A DNA stretch of 64,000 nucleotides from Verrucomicrobiaceae bacterium (lineage in GTDB: Bacteria; Verrucomicrobiota; Verrucomicrobiia; Verrucomicrobiales; Verrucomicrobiaceae). Under the pieces are notes generated by a model that saw nothing but the letters and a program-made list of their open reading frames with translations, made no database searches and had not been told where the DNA came from. Below, piece after piece: positions 31,825 through 41,300 of this stretch. The DNA is taken from the NCBI GenBank assembly GCA_947466075.1, contig CANIBP010000027.1, forward strand, positions 1-64,000, written 5' to 3'. Position numbers and translations under genes: made by a program. Position 1 is the first letter of the stretch. Each line of letters opens with the position of its first letter.

Positions 31825-32787
31825 TCACGGCTGCGCCACCCACAACCTCGCAAGACCTGTGGGTTGGAATTTTTCGGTGGAAGCCGTTAGTTCGAGCGTG
31901 ACTTGCGTTTGGCGGCCATTTTTGCCAATCAGAGTTACTTTGCCAGAGATGGGATCGGCGGTGGGCTTGCGATCGACCCCGGCAGCAGTGACGCGCAAGC
32001 TGGTGCCTTGTTTGAGGCGTTTGATCTGCTCCTCGCCTTCGTTGAACAAGGTGAGGACAAGCTTAGTGCCGCTCGACTCATCGACGTAGCCAGGTGCGCC
32101 TTCATCAAGGATACGTTGGGCGTGAACGGCTTTCTGCTCGGTCTGGAATTTTAGCAGGCTGTCGTCATCAAGGAACACCTCCCACGGCACGCGATGCTTT
32201 CCGCTGCCTGTGCCATGCGTCTTGGTGCGCAGTTTGTCGCCGATCTTGATATCGCTGAACTTCGCTGGCTGACCGGCCTTCCAAAAACGCGTGTCCTTGT
32301 CAGTCTCGAGTGTAATCACGGGCTCACGGATGAAGCTGAGGTCGGCGTTCGCCCACTTGCAGGTGAGTTTGCCGATCGTGGCATCGATGACATCCACATG
32401 GAAGTATTCCTTGTGGCTGTTCATCATGTTCATCTCGTCCTGGATGTAGGTGAGCCACACCCACTCCTCCTTTTCGTTCACATGCATGCGGAAGATGGCG
32501 CGTTCGCCGACGCGGAAGTCCTGCAAATCACCGAGTGTGGCATGGTGCAGCAGTTCGGCGTAGGGCATCACTGTGAAGCTCACCACCTCGTCGTTGCTCT
32601 CGTTGCGAAACTTCCCCGTGCGTGTGGCGATATCGAGGCTGATGAGCTCGCCCCAAATACGGCGCATCTTTTCAAACGGGATGATCACCTTGCCAGGTGT
32701 GATGACCGGAATAGGCTTGGCGTGTGGCGTATCGGCAGCGAAACCAACGATAACAAAGACAGAGAGAATCGCAAAAAACGGCTTCAT
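31825..32787 (-). CDS. Secreted protein of an unnamed family, short member
   Basis: The protein is 320 aa with a signal peptide (MKPFFAILSVFVIVGFAADT). I recognise no named domain. Its order of segments parallels the two ~400-aa proteins at 42712 and 48227: a GELISLD block, an MPYAELLHHATLGDLQDF block (LPYGSIWYHGAPAALQDI in the others), then a VD..T.KLT segment and a DD(S) block. It is the last gene of a five-gene run of secreted proteins. It is probably periplasmic; function unknown. Confidence 0.7.
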   Translation of the reverse strand: MKPFFAILSVFVIVGFAADTPHAKPIPVITPGKVIIPFEKMRRIWGELISLDIATRTGKFRNESNDEVVSFTVMPYAELLHHATLGDLQDFRVGERAIFRMHVNEKEEWVWLTYIQDEMNMMNSHKEYFHVDVIDATIGKLTCKWANADLSFIREPVITLETDKDTRFWKAGQPAKFSDIKIGDKLRTKTHGTGSGKHRVPWEVFLDDDSLLKFQTEQKAVHAQRILDEGAPGYVDESSGTKLVLTLFNEGEEQIKRLKQGTSLRVTAAGVDRKPTADPISGKVTLIGKNGRQTQVTLELTASTEKFQPTGLARLWVAQP

Positions 32788-32798
32788 GGAGGGGGCGC

Positions 32799-33809
32799 TT
32801 ATTTGAACTGGATCTGCGTTGTTGGTAGCAGCGCTTTGATCTTCGCCTGTGTGTCATCGCTGAATGGCTCTTTGACTGGAACAAGGCGCATGGATTTGAG
32901 GAAGGCGTAGTCTTTGAGCAAAGCGATGCGTTCATCAGGTATCGGCAGCTTGCCGAGTTCGAGATGCTCTAGCTGTGTGAGGCCGGCGATCACTTTCAAA
33001 TCTGCATCCTTCAAATCTTTGGCGTTCGTCAATGTGAGTCGGCGCAGTGTGGTGATGCCTTTGATCAAAGGAATGCATTCGATGGAGTCAAAGCCTTCGC
33101 CGAGTTGCAGGGATTCGAGAGGGAGCTTTGCCAGATGAACCAGCGCCTGCGGTGTTGCTTTGGAAGTGCCGATCTCGAGACCTTTGAGCTTGGTGAGCTT
33201 GGCTAGATGCACAGCGCCGGCATCGGTGAACTTGGCGTGCGCGAGGCTGATGCTTTCGAGGTTTGGCAGGTGAGCGCAGAGTTCGGCGAGGCCTTCGTCA
33301 TTGATGCTGCTGCCGCGATGACTGACTTTGATGAGTTTGGTGAAACCCTCGAACTTCGCATAGGCCTTTCCCGTGATCTGCGTGCCGACGAAGGAAAATG
33401 CCTCCAAGTTCTTGAGGCCAGCGAACTGCTCCATGCCTGCATCCGTAAGCTTGCCATTGTTGGTCAAGCGTAGCGTTTTGAGGTTCGTAAGTTTGCCCAG
33501 CGGCGCGATCCATTCGTCGTCGGCTTTCGTGGCGATCACGTTCAGCGACTCGAGTGTGGTGATGTGACTGAGATGCTCGAAAAAGGCCGCGTCATAGGGA
33601 TCGTCTTTGCGGTGATCGTGCGGTCCTGCACCTGGCACGGCGAGATCAACGAGCTTGATGCTCTGGCCGTTTTCGGTCTTCTCGATTTTGCCTTTGGCAC
33701 CTTCGACAATGCGAATGACGGCTTCGACATGGGGATCGAGAGCTAAGGAAGAAACAGTGACTGCGTGGAGAAGACCGAGGATGAGGCTGAGGGATGTGAT
33801 GTGTTTCAT
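32799..33809 (-). CDS. Secreted leucine-rich repeat protein
   Basis: The protein is 336 aa with a signal peptide (MKHITSLSLILGLLHAVTVS). From about residue 70 to 325 there are about ten repeats of the LxxLxxLxLxxxxxTDxGL type (GKLTNLKTLRLTNNGKLTDA; LPNLESISLAHAKFTDAGAV), the variety common in PVC bacteria. Such folds mediate protein or ligand binding. It lies 11 bp upstream of the small secreted gene and 9 bp downstream of the large cytochrome gene, so they are co-transcribed. Confidence 0.87.
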   Translation of the reverse strand: MKHITSLSLILGLLHAVTVSSLALDPHVEAVIRIVEGAKGKIEKTENGQSIKLVDLAVPGAGPHDHRKDDPYDAAFFEHLSHITTLESLNVIATKADDEWIAPLGKLTNLKTLRLTNNGKLTDAGMEQFAGLKNLEAFSFVGTQITGKAYAKFEGFTKLIKVSHRGSSINDEGLAELCAHLPNLESISLAHAKFTDAGAVHLAKLTKLKGLEIGTSKATPQALVHLAKLPLESLQLGEGFDSIECIPLIKGITTLRRLTLTNAKDLKDADLKVIAGLTQLEHLELGKLPIPDERIALLKDYAFLKSMRLVPVKEPFSDDTQAKIKALLPTTQIQFK

Positions 33810-33818
33810 AAGGGGAGA

Positions 33819-36800
33819 TTATTTACCGAGTTCACTGAGGTATTTGATGAGATGCGCGAGCTGCTGCTCGTTCATCGTGGCGGTGAGACCATCGGGCATG
33901 AGGGTGCCGCCGGTTTGGGTTTTTTGGGTATCAGCTTTCTTGATCGGCTTGATGGTTCCGGTGAGGTCGCGGATGGAAAGCGTGTCGGCGGTGTCGGTCT
34001 GTTTGAAGCCTGTGATGACGGTGCCGTCCTTCATGGTCACCGTTGCAGCCTCGAAGCCTTCTTTGACGTTCAGCGCGGGCCACACGACCTCAGTGACGAT
34101 CATGTCGATGGGCAATCCACGAGCGATGGCGCTCAAATCGGGTCCAATCTTGCTCTGCGCAGCGCCGGGGATGTGGCAGGCGATGCAACCGGCGGCTTCG
34201 TAGATTTTTTTGCCCTCCGCGGCATTGCCAAAAGTGTTCGCGCCTTTGACGATGTTGCGGATGTAGTCCTGCGTGTAGGCAGGCAGCGCGGTGTTGATGC
34301 CCGCAAGCTTCATGAGCAGTGGCGAGAGCTTGGCGTCGGTCTTGCCGAGGCTATTGAGAGCTTGCAGAGCCGTTTTGGCTGCAGATACGGAAACCGCTTC
34401 TGGCTTCTGCAAGGCACGCATCAGGGCGGCATGGCCTTCGGTGCGCGAGACGAGTGCGGCGAGCATTGGAGCGGCCTTTTCGGCTGTTTGGAGGCTCTTC
34501 AGTGTGTGGGCGACGACTTCATCTGGCTTCAGGCTGATGAGCGCATCAAGTGCCTGCGGCGTGTTCTCCTCCAATGCTAGCTTGCGGATGCGATCCGTGA
34601 ATGAACTGACCTTCCACGTTCCCGCGAGTCGCAGACCTTGATTGCGTATTGCAGGCACGGTCGAATCAAAGAGTGGTGTCAGTAGTTCCGCCGCATTGGA
34701 GGGCGCAGAGGTTCTCAGAGCGGCCAAAACAGCGGCATTTTTGCCGCCGCGCTCAAAGATGAAGGGCACATCCTCTGCGCTGGCAACGGCAGCAAGGGCT
34801 TTGAGCCAAGTCGTTTGGCGTTCGGCATTGCCTTCGTGCTTGGTCACTTGCTCACGCATGATGGCGGCCACTTGGCTTCCTGTGTTCGGTTTGTAGGCTA
34901 CCGCAGCGCCGCTGAGGTTTTTCAGATCATCGGGATTGTTTTCCACCCAGCTGTTTTGCAGCGCGAAAATAAGATGCTCGTCCTTTTCAAAGTCTAACTT
35001 CGACGACCACAGCGGATTGAGCACATGCAGCGTCTTGGTGAGCGCATGGAGGTGGTAGCCGTTGAATTCCTTGTCCAAAGCCCGTGCAGCAATCAACGCG
35101 GATCGCGCATCCGGGATGTAACTGGCCGCCACGATGGCTTCCAACCTCACAAGAGCATCTTCATCGGCGATTTGAGCCTCCAGCAGCTTCAAAGCATCTG
35201 GCAGACGGCCATCGCGTGCCCATGTGGATAATGTGCGGGTGGCGTATGCGCGGATGCGGGCGTCTGCGTTGCGCAGCAGCGCTTTGAGCAGCTCGGGACG
35301 AGGTGTTTCGTGGGCTTCGTAGAGCGAGAGAGCCTGGAGTTTGCGGTAGTCGTTCTGTTTCGGCCACCAGGCATCGGCGGCAGCGATGACTTCCTTTGAG
35401 TCACGCGAGATGAGCAAACGCTTCGCCTGATACCAGGCCCAGCGTTCTTTGGAATCAAGCTGCTCGAGCAGTTCCTCCACGCTGGCCTTGGCCAGTTCGA
35501 CTGGCTTGACCTTCTGACCCGCCTTCCATGACACGCGCCAGATGCGGCCGTGTTTTTTGTCGCGATCTGGGTGACGATAGCTAGCCTGATAGTGGCCGAT
35601 GATCGGGTTGTACCAGTCCGCGACATAGATGCCGCCTTCTGGGCCCATGCGCACCTCGACGGGGCGGAAGACGTTGTTCTTGGTTTCGATGATGTTCGGA
35701 AGCCGGGTGGTGCTGAACATGCCGTTTTCGCACTTCAGCTCATGCCACTCCAGCAAGTTCGCGTAATAGCCGCCGATGAGGATGCGGCCCTGCATTTCCT
35801 TGGGGAACATGCTGCTGTGCAGAAACTCCTGCCCGACCTGCTTGATCGGCGCGAGGCAGAGATTCAGCGCCTGCGCATTCACGGCGAGATCTGAGCGCAC
35901 CATGCCCGGCGTGGTGAACCAACTGCCGACATTCGCACCGCTTTTGTGAAACGCCTGACCGTATTCCGTGGTCGTAACACCCCAGCAGTTTGCGCCAGCG
36001 GAGGACCATTGGAAAAAGGGATCGAGATGTCCCGTGCGTGGCCGGTAGCGCAACACACCGGCGCGATTCAACGTCTCCACGCCATACGGCGTCTCGACTC
36101 GCGAGTAGATGTGATGCCCTTGCGTGAACCACAACTCGCCGCCGAAGCCCCAGTTGATGCAGTTGATCATCTGGTGCGAGTCGGCCGTGCCGAAACCGCC
36201 GAGCACGATGCGCTTCGTGTCCGCTTTGTCGTCGCCATCCGTGTCTTTGAAGTGCAGCAACTCGGTGCCCTGAGCCACATAGAGGCCGCCATCGCCGAGT
36301 TCGATGCCCGCAGGCATGAAGAGGCCTTCGACGAACTTGTGGAACTTGTCGGCCTTGCCATCGCCATCGGTGTCTTCGCAAACGAGGATATAGTCGTTGG
36401 CTTTTTCACCCGGCTTGATCTGCGGATAGCTCAACGCACATGCGACCCAAAGGCGACCGCGTTCATCCCAGCGCATCTGGATGGGTTTGATGATGCCATC
36501 CGCCTCGCTGGCGAAGAGATTCACCGCAAAGCCATCCATGATCTGAAACGACGCCAACTCTTCTTCTGGCGACTGTGGCTTCGCTGTCGGCGGCTCAACT
36601 GGGATCGACGAACGAATACCAATCGGTGTCACAGGTTTGCCTTCGATGGCTGCCCAGATGTTGTCTTCGGCCTGTTTGAGCAATGGACGGAAATCCTCCA
36701 TCTCCTGCGGGAAGATGCGCTTTGAGGCATCTTTCCAATCCTTCGAGTAAGGCACGTTCGTGCGGTCGCCGGTGAGGAAAGCCCAGTTCATCGGCCGCCA

Positions 36801-37583
36801 GTAATCGAACCAAAGGCGCTCGAATTCGAGAACTTGGGCGCGGACGGCTTCGTTCTTCACCGGTTTCAGGCCTAAACCAGTGGCGATGGACCATGCTTGG
36901 TTGCCATGGCCTTCTTCGTTGAGCTGATAGCCATTATTGGTCAGCGTTTGAATGCTTGGCTGCTTTGAATAGGGGAATGCGAGGACATTGGCGATGTATG
37001 TCAGCTTTAGCTTCGCCGCCAGTTCGCCGATACTCTTGGCATAAGCTTTGAGATCGCCTGCATGCTCTGCCAATCGCCCTTCAATCGGAACCGGAGCTAC
37101 CAGCACAACCCGCCTTCCTTCATCCGCAAACTCGGCGATCAGCCTCTCATACGCTTCGATGAATTGCGGCAGCTTCTCCACTCCTCGCAGCGACTCCATC
37201 TGCCCAAACTGCGCGATTACCACTGTCGCGCCGACTTCACTAAGCTGCTGTTTCCAGTCGCGCTGCTGCCGCCAGCTGTCGGTGCCGGTTTCGGCGCTGA
37301 TGCCCTTCTCAGCTTGGGCGCGTTTGGGATCGAGGTTCTGGTAGTTCCCACCGTCACGCCACTGCTCGAAGACTGTGTCGCCTTCCCAACCGAAATTGCG
37401 CACCTTAATCTTCAGCTCTGGCTTCGACGCGATTAGGCTCGTTTGCAGATAACCATTGAAGCGCGTGCGCTCCATGTTCGAGCCACCGGTGAGGGCAATG
37501 ACGTCGTTGGGCTTGAGCTCGAAGGACAGCGCTTGAGAGAAGACGCTGAGGAAAAGGAGGAGAGTCGTGGAGACGAGTTTCAT
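33819..37583 (-). CDS. SGNH-hydrolase / PVC-type dehydrogenase / HEAT / cytochrome c fusion
   Basis: The protein is 1254 aa, secreted (MKLVSTTLLLFLSVFSQALS). Domain order: SGNH/GDSL hydrolase-like region (about 25-260; IALTGGSNMERTRF, GWEGDTVFEQW); PVC-type membrane-bound dehydrogenase beta-propeller (about 345-740; EDTDGDGKADKFHKFVEGLF, GGIYVADWYNPIIGH); alpha-helical HEAT-like repeats (about 750-1080); and cytochrome c with the heme motif CIACH at about 1135-1139 (GKKIYEAAGCIACH). The family is widespread in Planctomycetes and Verrucomicrobia and is linked to periplasmic sugar oxidation, mostly on genomic grounds. Substrate unknown. Confidence 0.9.
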   Translation of the reverse strand: MKLVSTTLLLFLSVFSQALSFELKPNDVIALTGGSNMERTRFNGYLQTSLIASKPELKIKVRNFGWEGDTVFEQWRDGGNYQNLDPKRAQAEKGISAETGTDSWRQQRDWKQQLSEVGATVVIAQFGQMESLRGVEKLPQFIEAYERLIAEFADEGRRVVLVAPVPIEGRLAEHAGDLKAYAKSIGELAAKLKLTYIANVLAFPYSKQPSIQTLTNNGYQLNEEGHGNQAWSIATGLGLKPVKNEAVRAQVLEFERLWFDYWRPMNWAFLTGDRTNVPYSKDWKDASKRIFPQEMEDFRPLLKQAEDNIWAAIEGKPVTPIGIRSSIPVEPPTAKPQSPEEELASFQIMDGFAVNLFASEADGIIKPIQMRWDERGRLWVACALSYPQIKPGEKANDYILVCEDTDGDGKADKFHKFVEGLFMPAGIELGDGGLYVAQGTELLHFKDTDGDDKADTKRIVLGGFGTADSHQMINCINWGFGGELWFTQGHHIYSRVETPYGVETLNRAGVLRYRPRTGHLDPFFQWSSAGANCWGVTTTEYGQAFHKSGANVGSWFTTPGMVRSDLAVNAQALNLCLAPIKQVGQEFLHSSMFPKEMQGRILIGGYYANLLEWHELKCENGMFSTTRLPNIIETKNNVFRPVEVRMGPEGGIYVADWYNPIIGHYQASYRHPDRDKKHGRIWRVSWKAGQKVKPVELAKASVEELLEQLDSKERWAWYQAKRLLISRDSKEVIAAADAWWPKQNDYRKLQALSLYEAHETPRPELLKALLRNADARIRAYATRTLSTWARDGRLPDALKLLEAQIADEDALVRLEAIVAASYIPDARSALIAARALDKEFNGYHLHALTKTLHVLNPLWSSKLDFEKDEHLIFALQNSWVENNPDDLKNLSGAAVAYKPNTGSQVAAIMREQVTKHEGNAERQTTWLKALAAVASAEDVPFIFERGGKNAAVLAALRTSAPSNAAELLTPLFDSTVPAIRNQGLRLAGTWKVSSFTDRIRKLALEENTPQALDALISLKPDEVVAHTLKSLQTAEKAAPMLAALVSRTEGHAALMRALQKPEAVSVSAAKTALQALNSLGKTDAKLSPLLMKLAGINTALPAYTQDYIRNIVKGANTFGNAAEGKKIYEAAGCIACHIPGAAQSKIGPDLSAIARGLPIDMIVTEVVWPALNVKEGFEAATVTMKDGTVITGFKQTDTADTLSIRDLTGTIKPIKKADTQKTQTGGTLMPDGLTATMNEQQLAHLIKYLSELGK

Positions 37584-37655
37584 GGGCGATTTGTCAGTAT
37601 CATAGCCTTTCGAGGCTGTGCGTTGGGTGGATGGACACAGGCTAGAAAGCCTAGG

Positions 37656-38276
37656 CTACTTCAGCTCCTCAATCATGAGGTCCTTGTAGCGGACGATGGA
37701 AGTCGCGCCGCCGTGGATCTGCACGGCGATGATGCCCGTGGTGTCGATGTTCGGCTCTGTTTCGGTGTAATCCACGGTCTGCACGCCATTGAGCCAAATT
37801 TGAATGTGAGAGCCTTCAGCACGGATGCGATACTCATTCCATTCACCGAGCGGCTTTTGTGCTTTAGCCAGCACTTCGGGCGTTGGTTGAGCCATGATCT
37901 TCTTGCGGCGGCTCTCATCATACAAAGCACCGTCGTAACCCTTCCCGAGATCGGCTTGGAATCCAGAGACCTCGTGATGATTTGGGATGCGCTTCGTGCG
38001 GAACTGCACGCCGCCGTTCACGAAGCCCTCCGTGCCTTCTAGCTTCCATTTCAGCGTTAGCTCAAAGTTAGCGTATTGTTTAGTCGTGGCCAAAAAGTTG
38101 TTTTTCTCCTGCTTTTTCTCCAACGAACCAGCCACAAAGGCTCCGTCTTCGATACGCCAGACGCTGCCAATATCGCCCTCCCAGCCAGTGAAGGTTTTGC
38201 CGTCAAACAGCGGCACGGGGGCGGCTTGTGCGGTGATGGAAAGAGCGAGGAAGACTGAAGCGAAGGCGATTCTCAT
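37656..38276 (-). CDS. DUF1080 (3-keto-disaccharide hydrolase-type) secreted protein
   Basis: The protein is 206 aa from the ATG at 38276, with a signal peptide (MRIAFASVFLALSITAQAA). LFDGKTFTGWEGD is the standard DUF1080 opening. NFELTLKWKLEGTEGFVNGG, then GVQFRTKRIPNHHEVSGFQA, and a C-terminal HGGATSIVRYKDLMIEEL strand complete a concanavalin-like jelly roll. Some members are now described as 3-keto-glycoside hydrolases. It lies 72 bp upstream of the cytochrome fusion and is likely in the same operon. Confidence 0.92.
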   Translation of the reverse strand: MRIAFASVFLALSITAQAAPVPLFDGKTFTGWEGDIGSVWRIEDGAFVAGSLEKKQEKNNFLATTKQYANFELTLKWKLEGTEGFVNGGVQFRTKRIPNHHEVSGFQADLGKGYDGALYDESRRKKIMAQPTPEVLAKAQKPLGEWNEYRIRAEGSHIQIWLNGVQTVDYTETEPNIDTTGIIAVQIHGGATSIVRYKDLMIEELK

Positions 38277-38374
38277 GGTAGGAGTGAATAGGGTGAAACT
38301 AAACGCACCACACATCAGCTATTGTTGCGGCTTTTCGAAAGATTGAGGTGCTCCGTGACTTGATGTGGGCGACT

Positions 38375-41300
38375 CTACGGCGCTTTCCACTGACCCCATA
38401 ACTTTGGCGTGAGTTCGGCTTCGCTGGGCACGTCGGCGGTGATAGCTGTGGCTTTGTTGGACCAATAGACGCGTTGAGTAGTCTGCCCGTTGCTGCCGCG
38501 CAGCACGCCGATGTCGGCACGGACGAGGTCGCCGGATTTTGGGGACCAATGCAGCGTGGAAAGCAGCACACTGATTTCGAAGTTCCCTGCTTTGTCGGTA
38601 GCGATGCTGACCTGCTCGGTGATGTCTTCGACGCTGTCGATACTGATGCTGCGCCATGGGCTGCTGAAGGAGACGGGTTGGGTGGTGCCGGGGACTTTGG
38701 AGCGGTATAGCACGGCGCGGGGTTGCCCTTTGACGAGTGTGACGAGCAGGCGCTGGTCGGTGTCGGTTTGCAGCATAAGGTCAAGGCATCCGCCGGTTTT
38801 GAAAAGCGCGTTCGGGGTTTCGCCGCTGTTCGCGAGCAAATCTTTTTCCGTTGTTCGCCAGGCGGCGAAGAGGCGGTCACTCGCGATGCTGAGTGATGCG
38901 CTGACTTCGTAGGGCTTGGAGTCGCTGTTGAAGTTAGCCTTCGTGCCGCGACGGTCGATCACGGCCCAATCGGCGGTGGCGGGCCAGTCGTCGAGTTTGC
39001 CATCGACAGTCGGTGCGGTGGTGCGCATCGGCACGGCGAGGATGTCAGTGCCGCGTGCTTTTTGCCGCGAGATTTCGGCGCGAGCAAACCAGTCGCGGGC
39101 ATTGTCGAGATCTGCGGTGGTGACTGTGAGCTTTTGGTCGGGCAAGCGCTTCAAGGTGTCGAGTCCATCGACGCGAACGAGGCTGGTGCGGCCGCCGTCG
39201 ATGAGGAAGACCTTGCCATCGGGTGTTTGTGTCATGCTAGGCCAGAAGTTCTCGTCATGGAGCGAGACATCGGTGACGTCCATGTTGCGCGTGGCAACGG
39301 GCGCGACCCAATTCGGGCGAAGACGGATGTCGTTGAACAAAGTGCTCACGAACAAGCCGTCGGCGGTGAAGAGATACATGTTCCCCATGTTGCCATTGAT
39401 GCCGAACATTGGACCAGCAGGGCCGTTGATGAAATCGCCGAGCAAACGGGTGTGCCCCACGACCATGCCAGGTCGATCTGGCACTGCGGCTTCGTGACTG
39501 GAATGCAATCCGGGCCAAGGGCTGGGGTAGCTCCAGCGCGGCTCGCCTTTGAACATGCCACCGAGTCCGTGTGGTGAAAAAGGTGGGGTGGCGTTCGTGG
39601 AGATGGTCCAGTCGTGGCTGCGCAGTGTTTGATTGCCGCCGCTCGAAGGTGGCCTGCCACCTGCAGCGCCGAGGCGCGCTGGTATGAAGTCGTAGCGCGG
39701 CACGCCATTCGCATCAAAGCTCGTGGGGCTGAACATCGCAGTGTCTTCACCGAGTTGCGTTACGATGAAATCGAGATCTTTCGTGACGGTGATGCCGCGT
39801 GCGGCGCCTTGGGTCATCTGGAGTTCGGTAGTCTGCGGCCTGCCGTCGGCTTTGAGGTCCATCCAGAGGAATGTGGCGTGTTTGTCGGGCTGTGGGTTTT
39901 CATCCTCGGGCTTTGTGCCTGCGGGCCACGCGGTGCGGAATTCCGACTGCTCGCGGAGAAACTTCCACGCGTGCGCATCGCCGAGCGCGGCGACGAGGCG
40001 GGCTTCCTTGCCGGTGTCGAGCCAGATGAATGCCACATTGTCACCGCCCGTGGGAGTGTGCGTGTAGCAACTGGTGAAGTAACGTCGGCCTTTCCCCTGC
40101 GATGGATACAGCGGCCAATCGGGCGAGTAGTGCCCGTAATGCGCTTCAAGCAGCGACTCGGGTCGGGCAAAGACCCGCTTCAATGAATCAGTGCCACTCT
40201 TCCAATCGAGCGCGAACTCAAGACCCTTGTAGAAGAACACATTCGCATCGCGTGAATCGAGCGCGCCGCCGCCGCCGTATTCGGTGGGACCGTAGAAAGC
40301 GCGCACGAGCTTACTCTCTGCAGACCACACGGAAACGCGGCGCGGGTAGTTGTCGTTCTCGGCGACCCACACGCTACCTTGCGAGTCGAGCGTGAGGTCG
40401 TTCGGATTGTTCATGTGTTGTGGATCGTAATCGCCAACAGCCGGTGCACCAGCCTTGCCGATGGTTTTCACAAGTTTGCCGGATGGCGTGAACACTTTGA
40501 TCTGATGTGAGGTGCCTCGATCGCTGATCAGATAGTTGCCCGCTTTGTCGGTGGCTATGTGTCTTGGGTCTTCGAGGCCTTTGGACATGATCACATCGGC
40601 CTTGGTGGCCTTGGTCGATGCAAAGACGAGTAGTTTGCTCCCGCTAATGACAAGCATGCGGCCTGCGGCATCAAAGGTAACACCCCTTGGACTGTCCACG
40701 GACATTCGGCCTGTGATTCCTCCGGTTTTCGCATCGACAAAGAGCAGTTCATTGTTCCGCAGCATCGAGCAAGCAATGAGACCATCGTGCACCGCGATGC
40801 CACTCAGTACGAGCTGACGATCTCCCCCTTCGAAGTTCTCGATGAGCGCCGGTCTCGGATCTGTGGGCTTCTTCGGGCGAGGATCGTCACCGAGTTGTGT
40901 TTTAAAGATGGGCTGATCGCCGAGCGCCTTGGTTTTTGCCGTGAGGCGCAGTTCTCCTTCCCAAACCGAGCCCACATAGCAAAGGTGATCGGCGATAGCA
41001 TTCTCGCCTGTATCGACTGCCAGAGTCGGTGCGCCTGTCCATGTGCCGCCAACCCAGTGCTGCCCACCGATTTTGGTGCCGTCCTCACGCAACCATTGCA
41101 ATCCATGCCCGCCCTCGGCGACGTAGCAGCCCATGAAAATGAGAGGCTGCCCGTCTGCTGTACGGCTACCGGGCACGAAGGCCATGCTCGTCGGCGGTGT
41201 GTGCGTGGTGAGCCAGCAGCCGGTGTTATCGGCGGTCGTCCAGGCGGGTTTGCCGGCATTGTAGATGCTGAACTCGTAGCGCAGGCTCAGCGGCTTGCGC

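Noticed and set aside
33765..34580. Plus-strand open frame of 271 codons within the cytochrome fusion gene
   Set aside because: It is antisense to a conserved cytochrome c and HEAT region; high GC content makes such shadow frames common here.
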